Source: Mermis nigrescens
Lineage: Eukaryota; Nematoda; Enoplea; Mermithida; Mermithidae
DNA: 64,000 nucleotides
Assembly (NCBI GenBank): GCA_036768485.1
Contig: JAVLUZ010000340.1
Location: 4,461,886 to 4,525,885, forward strand
Direction of reading: 5' to 3'
The notes below the pieces were generated by a model. That model was not told where the DNA came from and did no database searches. It saw only the letters and a program-made list of their open reading frames with translations. Numbering within the stretch: position 1 is the stretch's first letter; every line of letters starts with the position of its first letter. Below are positions 32,282-41,900 of this stretch, piece after piece. Position numbers and translations under genes: made by a program.

Positions 32282-35165
32282 ACAGCAATAAAATGTTTAC
32301 AACAGTTATTGCAGCATATGCTCCAATAAATGCTGCTACAGACGATGATGCTGAAGCCTTCTATTCACAGCTCGAAGATGAAATATGTAAAGTTAAAGCA
32401 AAAGAATACCTCGTATTAGCAGATTTCAATGCGCAGCTTGGTCCGAGTTCAAATAGAAATGTTGTCAGTCAACATTCTGTCGGTCGCAAATGCAGAAATG
32501 GCTCACTTCCGTTAAACCTGGCCACAACTTACAGTTTAATGATTACAAATACATTTTTTAGTCATAAACTGAGCCACTTGCAGACCTGGATCAGCCCTGA
32601 TGCTCAAACACGAAACCAAATCGATTATGTCCTAATCAAGCAGAAATATAGGAACTCAATCATTGATAGCCGAGCTTTCTGGGGATTAAACGTGGTCACT
32701 GACCATGCCATGGTTGTTTCAGAGGTAAACCTTAAACCGGTTTTCCCTAAAAAAGTAGAAACTGTCTAACGCTTTGATGTTGCTCAACTAAAATGCCCCA
32801 TGATAATGGAAAAATTCAAAAGATCATGCTCATTTAACCTCGATAAAGGGAACTTAGCCCAAGTACAAGACTCTCCCGAGAACTATTGGTCAAAAATAAA
32901 GGAAGCTGTATTTGAGGCTGCAAAAAACGACATTGGCTACACGAAACCTGCCCGTAATGACTGGATCAGCACAGATACCATCAATCTCTCTAATGAGCGT
33001 AAGCTTGCAGTGGCCAATCAAAACATGATACAGCAAAAGTACTTGCTAGAAAATTAAACTACAGGCACGCAAGGATAAAGAGGTCTATTGGAATCAAAAA
33101 GCCTTAGAACTTGAAAGAGCTAGAGATACAGGTGATTCCAAGAAGTTATTCCAGTTGATGAAGGACCTTGCGAGGAAATACACTCAACCAATCAGTGATG
33201 TAATCTCTGACGGAAGTGGTAATTTAGTTTGCAATAAAAGCGCAAAGCTCAATCAATGGATTCAACATTTTCTAAAGTTACTCAACAATGCACCTCTTCC
33301 TGCTATTCAACATCACATTGTATTGCCAGCACCAACAATATATAATGTTCAAGAAGGACCACCAAATCAGATGGAAATTACCAAGGTAATTAACAGTCTT
33401 CGAAGTGGAAAAGCCCCAGGTGCCGATGGTATCAATCCATAAATCTATAAATGTTGCCATGAGATACTAGTGCCTTACATTGAACAACTCTTCAAAAGTA
33501 TCTGGACAACAGAGAGCATACCATCCGATTGGGAAACGGCAATATTAATACCAATACACAAGAAAGGCGATAGGATTAAATGTAAAAACTACAGAGGTAT
33601 TTCCCTGTTAAACATTGCCTATAAAATCATGGAACGAATCCTTCTTAACAGGCTTATTACCGAAAGGGACATGAGAACTAGAGAAAATCAGGCCGGATTT
33701 AGACCAGGAAGAGGTTGTATTGACCAGATTTTTTCGCTGCGTCAGTTATTGGAACTCAGGCATGAATTTCGTCAAGAATCACATGTTGCCTTCATTGACT
33801 TCACAGCCGCATTTGACAGCATAGACCGATCTAATATATGGTTCCAACTCGAATCTGATGGAGTTCCACCAAAGTTATGCCGGCTTATAGCTGCCCTTTA
33901 TAAAAGGACAATATGCAAAGTCCGTGCCTATGGAAGCTTTAGTGATGAATTTGAAGTTTCAACTGGGGTCAGACAAGGAGGAATTCTCTCTCCTCTTCTA
34001 TTCAATTATTGTCTAGATCATATTCTAGAAACAGCATTCACAGAGTCACCGTATGGTATTATTTTGCATCCTTCAGGCAAAAGTTTATCAGATCTTACTT
34101 TTGCTGATGATATTTCCCTTCTAGCAGAATCACAAGCCGATCTACAAGCCATGCTGAATACTATCCAAAGAGAAGCCGCAAGCATCGGACTAAAAATAAA
34201 TTCTGCAAAGACCAAGTATTTGACATCTGATAGCCCTGACCAAGCACTAAAACTAGGTGACGAAAGTATTGACTTAGTCAATTCCTTCACTTACCTAGGA
34301 TCTCAAATAACAGCAACAGGAGGAGCTCCCGAAGAAACAATAGCTAGAGTCAGGAAGGCTGCAAATACTTTTAGTGTACTACGAAGCTTTTGGAAAAGAA
34401 AGGACGTACGGCATCAAACAAAGATCCGCATATATTGTGCAACAGTTAGAGCCACCCTGCTATATGGATCAGAGACATGGCCAGTAAGAGTCGAAGACAC
34501 AAAAAGACTTGAAACATTTGACTACAGATGCCTTAGACGTATCCTTGGAATTCATTTCCCAATGCTTATTAAGCACAAAGTAATCCTTGAACAGGCAAAA
34601 ATTCCAAACATATCAGAAACCATAAAATGCCGGCGCTGGAAATGGTTCGGAACATACGTGGGCAGCAAGAAATTTCTGGAGAGAGGGGGTGCAAGATTTT
34701 TTTGAAGGTCAAAAAATGGCCTTAAAAACGATGGTATGGTGATAAAAACACCATTTTCGACGTTTCTCATCAAGCACTATCCATTGGCATCAAAAAATTG
34801 CGAAAAAAATTTCAAAAATTGAATTCTGGGGGGTATTTTGATTTCTGGGGGGGTTATTTTGGTTTCTGGGGGTGCATACCCCCCACGCCCGAGAGTGGTT
34901 CGGACATGTCCTAAGGATGCCAGAAGAACGTATGCCAGCTCTAACATTCATAAGTACAAACCATACAACATGGAAAAGACCCAAAGGAGGTGTAAGACAA
35001 ACAATGCATCGATTACTGCATAAAGAAGCCGAAGAGATTATTCTGAAACCGTTCAACCTGAGTCGAAAAGAATACAACAAAAGATGGATCAAACATCTGA
35101 CCACGCTAGCCTCAGACAGACTGCAATGGAAGAACATTGTCCAACGACTATGTCAATCATGATGT
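32282..35165 (+). mobile_element. Non-LTR retrotransposon with APE endonuclease and RT, 5'-truncated
   Basis: The plus strand encodes an apurinic-type endonuclease end (32293-32769: AAYAPINAATDDDAEAFY, LADFNAQLG, RNQIDYVL). A linker follows, then RT (33470-34705) with YRGISLLN, FIDFTAAFDS, GVRQGGILSPLLFN and LTFADDISLL, then a C-terminal W.WFG|HVLRMPEERMP region. An RTE/BovB-like or related clade seems likely but is unproven. It is broken by a stop near 32769 and frame changes near 33057, 33155 and 33442. It is interrupted at 34653-34897 by MITE H7; removing it restores the reading G-H-V-L-R-M-P. The tail has AAGTAAGTAAGCAAGTAAG near 35199. Confidence 0.92.
34653..34897. mobile_element. hAT-type MITE copy H7 inside a LINE
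   Basis: 245 bp, ends CATACGTGGGCAGC and CGCCCGAGAGTG. Flanked by GTTCGGAA (34645-34652) and GTTCGGAC (34898-34905). The LINE protein context shows that GTTCGGAC was the original target. The clean split of a known coding sequence fixes the element boundaries. Confidence 0.93.
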
Positions 35166-35494
35166 CCCTAATAGGCAATCCTGCCTGCGAATCGGATTAA
35201 GTAAGTAAGCAAGTAAGCACGCCCACGTTTGGTACCTATGTATCTATAGGGGTTCAAAAATTTCCAATTGTGGAAGAACTGACGGCAGATTGGGTGCAAA
35301 AGAGCACAATTTTCGACTTTTCTCATCAAGATATTCATTGACAGCAAAAGCTCGCGAGAAAATTTTGCGAATTCAATTCGGACAGGTTAGAAATCATGAT
35401 CCCATACCTGTACACGTCCGCTGACTACCGTAGCGCTAGCAAAAAATTTTTGCATAACATGTGATTGCAAATTTCAGAATTCGTGACTTCTTAT

Positions 35495-35746
35495 CATACG
35501 TGAGCAACACCAAAATTCTGGGAGGATGCACAAGATTTCTCAAAGTTCAAAAAACGGTCTTGAAAATAATGGTGTGGCGAGAAAACACCATTTTTCAACG
35601 TTTCTCATCGAGCACTATCCATTGGCATCAAAAAATTGCGAAAGAACGAAAAAACATTTTCAAAAATTGAATTATGGGGGGTGTATTTTGGTTTCTCGGG
35701 AAGGTGCATACCCCCGAACCACCCCCCCTCCCCAAGCCCAGGTGTG
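35495..35746. mobile_element. hAT-type MITE copy H8
   Basis: Ends CATACGTGAGCAAC and GCCCAGGTGTG, with the core TTTCTCATCGAGCACTATCC. The flanking octamers do not match. It lies about 120 bases downstream of the GTF2H3 stop codon. Confidence 0.8.
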
Positions 35747-35863
35747 GTGTACGTACATTACATATGTATCACTGACTTTCCTTCGAAGGTAAAGTAGGTA
35801 AAAACCTGCTACAACAACGATCAATAAGTAGGTACACTGAAAACTACACTGAAAAACGAATCT

Positions 35864-35939
35864 TCATAGCTGGTTCAATTTCTTCTTCTTCTTTGGCATT
35901 TTCGAGACAGAAGGCAATGGAAGGAACTTGAACACACTC
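35864..35939 (-). CDS. GTF2H3: GTF2H3 last exon
   Basis: Acceptor GTTTTCTAG, stop TGA at 35866-35864. It encodes SVFKFLPLPSVSKMPKKKKK then LNQL, matching the human AFKISLPPVLKAKKKK tail. Confidence 0.9.
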
Positions 35940-38900
35940 CTAGAAAACGAAAGTGCTTTTCCGTGGGCACAAAATGAAATAGCCATCAAATTAAACTTAC
36001 TGGCAGGTCGAACAAATTGGATTGAACTGACAGTAAACTAAAAATATCAATTCATCAACCATAACCACATGAAATCATTTAAAAAAGATATCCAAACCTG
36101 ATAGGCAAACGGAACAAACCCAGCCGATATTTATCAACTGATGATGGCAAAAGCACGAAGGTCGGTAATCAACGTCTCGTACCAACGTAACCATCATTTT
36201 GCAACGCATACTGCTATCAGGTAGAAACACACACTGAAATACAAGACTGTCTAAATTTACCTACTGCATTAATTGATAACTGATGAGCATACGCATTCTT
36301 CGGTGGGGCGTTAGGAGCAAACGTGGGCAGCAAGAAAATTCTGGGGGAGGGGCGCAAGATTTTTCAAAGGTCAAAAAATTGCCTTAAAAAAGGTGGTATG
36401 GCGAAAAAACACCATTTTTCGACGTTTCTCATCGAGCACTATTTATTGGCATCAAAACATTGCGAAAAAAACGAGAAAAAATTTTAAAAATTGAATTCTG
36501 GGGGAAGGTTATTTTGCTTTTTGGGGGATATTTTGGTTTCTCGGGGGGAGGGTGCATACCATACGTGGGCAGCAAGAATATTCTGGGGGGGATGCAAGAT
36601 TTTTTTGAAGGTCGAAAAATGGCCTTAAAAATGGTGGTATGGCAATAAAACCACCATTTTTCGACGTTTCTCATCAAGCACTATCCATTGGCATCAAAAA
36701 ATTGCGAAAAAAACGAAAAAAATTTTCAAAAATTGAATTCTGGGGGTATTTTGATTTCTGGGGGTGGAGGGTATTTTGGTTTCTGAAGGGTGCATACCCC
36801 CAAACCCCCCACGCCCAGGTGTGGTGCATACCCCAAACCCCCACACCCAGGTGTGGCTAGGGGGAGTATGATCCCGAAATGGCTACTCCTCGCAAAATAA
36901 TTGTTTCAAAAAATCGCAGGAAACAATCTGTTTTAAGCATTTTTAGTGTTGTAAGCATTTTTAGTGCTTTGAGCATTTTTGATGATCCTTCCGTTTAAAA
37001 ATGTCAATTTTTCGGTGCATCGCATCAAACAGCCATTCTTAACTACATTTTGTAGAATTTGATTAAACTTTTCGTGGAATTTTCGTTTTTATCGTCCAGA
37101 AAAAAGGGTATCGTCAGAAACGCCGAAAAATTATGTTCTTGAGGCGTATCCATCACACTTAAACCTAAAAACGCACTTTATCAAACTTTTAACTTTGACC
37201 TCCCTCATAGAATTCCCATGCTGTGCATGTATGGTAAATGACTCAGAACTTTCGGCACTGCAAGTCAGCTACTGAAAGATTATTCCCGACAGCGACAGAG
37301 AAAGCACATAAAAATACACTTAAAAAAATGTTAGCGGAAAAGCCGGGGAAGAAGGTAAAAAATCTAAACTCTGGAGAATGAGAGCCAACCAACTGTAGGT
37401 GAATGCATTAGAGCATCACGCCAAATCCTCATCACATGTACGGTAATCTTTCAAATCCATCAAATTTCAGCCTTGCCACCTGTGATTGTACATGAGTAAT
37501 ATTTTGGGCCGAAAATCACGCGATTCAAAAGTGATTTATGAGTATTTAAGACGAAAAACGCGTATAATAAAGTGAGTCAAGCTCATGTAGTATGGCAGTG
37601 AGCACATGGGCGTTGGGGGTTTTAGACCCTAGAGAATCCGATAGACCCTAAAATCATATTTTTGGCAAGTTTTTTGGGATTATTGTCAATTTTACACTAC
37701 CCAGACCCCAAAATTTGGTCGCTGTGCATGTATGGTGGTAAGCACACGTGGCCGTGGGGCGTTTGGGGGTATGCACCCCCAGAAGCTCGAATACCCCCCA
37801 CAAAAACCAAAATAACCCCAGAATTAATTTTTTAAAATTTTTTATTTTGTTCGCAATTTTTGATGCCAATGGATTTTTCGATGCCAATTAAACGTTGAAA
37901 AATGGTGTTTTTTCGCCATTCCACCATATTTAAGACCATTTTTTGACCTTTGAAAAATCTTGCACGCCCCCCCCAGAATTTCAAAGCTGCCCACCTATGG
38001 TAGTAAGTGGTCGCTGGAAGCATTTGCACATTTGCAATAAGTACAGACATAACCTACCAATATTTGGAAGAACCTGAACAGCGAAACTCACAAAAAACTA
38101 AATTAGGAAGCGATTTTACCCTGAAACATTTGTTTCAACATAGTTAGATGCTCAAGGTCAGAATGGCCAGGTTTGAATGTAGTCATTAAACCACCCAGCG
38201 AGTATTTTCCAAAGTGAATGTTATTTCATCTACACATGGAGAAAAGCTATGCAAATATTTCAATGTAAAACTTATTATCAAGACTAATAAATAAATGATA
38301 TAATTTTAAAGATATTTTGAAAGAGGACATAACTCGCCTCCGGCAAAATGCGTAATTCTTACTTATAAACTTAAAATGAAAAAGCAATACCTTTTCGAAA
38401 ACTGTGTAATGACTTTTAAAAAAATTAAAAAGATAAAACTAACAGATGTGAACCCAATGATATAAATTATGCTCCAAATCAGTTATTTGCACAAAAATGG
38501 TGTTTTATGGATTTACTCTTCCAAATATCAAACAGAGGTATTTCCTTACCATCAGATGTTGCAAAAGCGTCGGCGGCTGAGTAATTTTCAAATAAATTCC
38601 ACCAGTTATATCGCAAGCCTAAAAATTGAAATAACCCCGTAAATTATGCTACAAATAAGAAGTTACTAAATAATCACCTGTTGAAAGAGAGTTGATTCGG
38701 GTCCCAAAACGCAGGCATCGATTACAACACCCTTTGTAAAGTAGAAATTGTTGTTTCAAAGTGCCAAATCAAATGGCGAGGAGAGAAAAATAGTCACCAA
38801 ATTTAAATAAAACGCGGTAGCACAGGATTAATTAGATGACACTTTCAAAATTGACCTTAGAAGCAGTGTCTTATGGCTTTGAATGAATAAGAAGGCGACA

Positions 38901-41900
38901 GAATTTACTGATTACAAAATCGCAGGTTCCACGATATCTTTTTAATAATTCTATTGAAACCGAGTCTATCACATAAAATTTTATCGTTAATAAGCAGAAG
39001 GAAATGCTATATCCAGAACCTTTGATCCAAGTGGTACGTAGAAAGGAGGATATTTTAACGCATCTCCAACCAGAATGGCCATTCGGCTTTCACGAAGACA
39101 CGACGATCCTTCACTTATAATTTTTGTTCAATGTTTATTTCCCACGTTTCACTAGTTTTCCCTTGATCTTAGATCAAAGACTGTGCCTATCAAAGTGTAG
39201 GTCAAAATCGTATTCAAAAATCCTGTTTCGATTTTTCACGAAAATTTTTAGCTGTTAAAACCAGAAAACAAGGAAATATCAATCAGTTTTTACAGAGATA
39301 TTGCAACAATAGAGGGAACAATCGTCTAGGAAGATAAAAAAATACAATATAAGCAAAAACTTAAGTAGTGAATTGCACTGCCTATATGGATTAAACACTC
39401 GATTGAGACAAAAACCAGTTGTGCACAATGATCAGCATAGGGTGAAAAGAAACAGAAGCAGATACAATACAAAACAAACCTGCTTTTGAGCAGTAAAAAA
39501 TAAGTTCAGGAGATTCATATATTCCGTAGAGGCATTGTCAGAAAATTTGATCACCAATATGCGCGGCGAAATCGTCTGACTAGAAACCCATTGTTTTTTG
39601 AGTCGGTTTATATTGCAATTAATGATAAAATAAACACCCTTAGCTTGAAGGTTTCTATTTAATACCTAAATGATAATGCTTTGAATTTTACTTAACTTCC
39701 TCCTTTTAGTACACCTGAGCGTTTTATTTCAATGTACATTTGTATTCCGATTATCTGTCACTGCTATTATTGCAAAATGCCAGTTTAATTTAAGCTCGGA
39801 AAAAAATAAAAATGCTAGCTAATGACATTAAATAATTTTATCGTAAACTTTGTCATTCACCCACTTGCATAATGCGCATGTACGAGTATAAGGAACATGC
39901 ATGCGCAAGGACGACACATGGGCGTGGGGGTATGCAATGCACCCCAGAAAGCCGAATACCCCTAGAAATCAAAATACCCCCCAGAATTCAATTTTTGAAA
40001 ATTTTTTTCGTTTTTTTCGTAATTTTTTGATGCCGATGAATAGCACTCAAGGAGAAACGTTGAAAAATGGTGTTTTTTCGCCATACCACATTTTTGTGAC
40101 CTTTTTTGACCTTTGAAGAATCTTGCACCTCCAAAAGTTTGGTGCTGCCCACCTATATATGATAAGGACACCAATAATGCGGTTTAAAAAGAGAAATTTT
40201 CAAAGATCACAGAAGAGTCAACAAACTTATAATAATGGGTCAAAAAAGAATTTCAACGCTTCTTGTTGACCTTTATCAACTTTATCAACTGGCACCTACT
40301 CGTACCTACTGCAATTAATTTGCCAGATTTTCAAAGTATTCCAATCCTTTTTCAAGGGAACCTGCCGGGTTTAGAAAAGAACTTACTCCACCAATTTTTT
40401 AAAGCATACCTAATTAAAAATAAACAGTAGTCTAATCTTAAATTTAGAGCTCTCGTACACAACTCATCGTAGAAGTTCTCTTAGAGCTCTTAAAATGATA
40501 AAACCTGGATTCGAGAAAAAATACGGACGCTTTTCCTAAGCATAAAACCTGAATTTAATTAGCCAAAAATCAGACGGTAGTTAACTCTCTACAATGCCGG
40601 AGAATCACTCTTCAAAAATGTCTGATTTTTCTGTCTCTAGGCTTTTCCAGCTAATAAAAAAGTACGGAAGAAATCAAGATTTCTTGACAGAAATTTCGAA
40701 AGGCAAAAAAAATCAAATATTTTGTTAAAAAGACTAACATCGAATAAAAAATAATAACACTCGCCCGTTTTATTTATCAGGTATAGAGACAAACTCAAAT
40801 AAATAAATCGAAGGTTTGAAAGCAAAGTGCATTTAAACTTTTAGAACCAAAAGTTAACGACACACAAAAAATCATTTTTTACGCGAATATGCTAATTCAA
40901 TAATAAAAACTGATTCTTTTTCTGATTATTGCATGCGCAATGCTTACAAATAAAATTTTACCAGCTTTCTGTAAAAAAATTCTAGAAAATTGAAAAATTC
41001 TGAACATCATTCAACCAAAATATTCCAAAATATCCAACGCTTGTTGCTGGATTTTACATTAAACGTTATTTTAAAAAATACTGACAGCGTGCGCAAGTTT
41101 TTTATCTTCAGATGCACTAGAAATGATAATAGTGGGCATCGGAAAACGGTGAAAAATGCTATTTTGTAAATGCGAAAAACCTGCTTCCACCGCTGACTTT
41201 ATTGTATGATTCTACTAAAGTAAAAAGCCGCTAAGCGCATGCGTACTGGGTAGTATCCTGTAATTTTTGAGCTGTTGCGTGTTACTTATCGCTAAAGTTC
41301 CTAATAATATAGCTTACAACAAAGGCTCACTGCAATCGCCGATGAAAACTTCGTTTCCACATTACTGTCTGGTGAATTAACGCCAAATAGCAAGCTAGAC
41401 TGAATGCCATTTGTTATCCGATCGGACAAGGTTTCAGATCCGTCAGAGAAATCGGAGTAGATTATGGAGCTTCATACGTACATGAAAAAATCGGCATATA
41501 ATTGGAAGCGAAACAAGTGTTTACATATAGCGCTTACTGTTGTTTACAGTCTACAGAAATGACCAGAAGGCGGTTGAGCGAACTGACGAACTTGAATGTG
41601 TTGCAAAAGGAACAAATGGCTCTGAGTATCCTGCTCGATGCTGATGCCTGCGATAATTCCAAGCTCAACGCATATACCAAGAATATAACGTAATCCAGAA
41701 TATTCAATTTATCTGCCAATGTTGTCATTTATTCAAGAGAGTGCTCTAGAAAGTTTAAAAGTAAGATACATATTGAGATTTTTAATTTAAGCAAAACGCA
41801 AGCCAGCAAAGGCATTCTAAGGATTCAAGCTATGAAAGAAGGTCAGAAAAAGCAGAGGAAATCTAGTCTAAACTTCCGGGAATCATTCAGTCTATTTGGT

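Noticed and set aside
41502..41693. 63-codon plus-strand ORF with normal-looking composition
   Set aside because: It is antisense to GTF2H3 exon 2 (41647-41538), which has splice sites and family similarity on the other strand.
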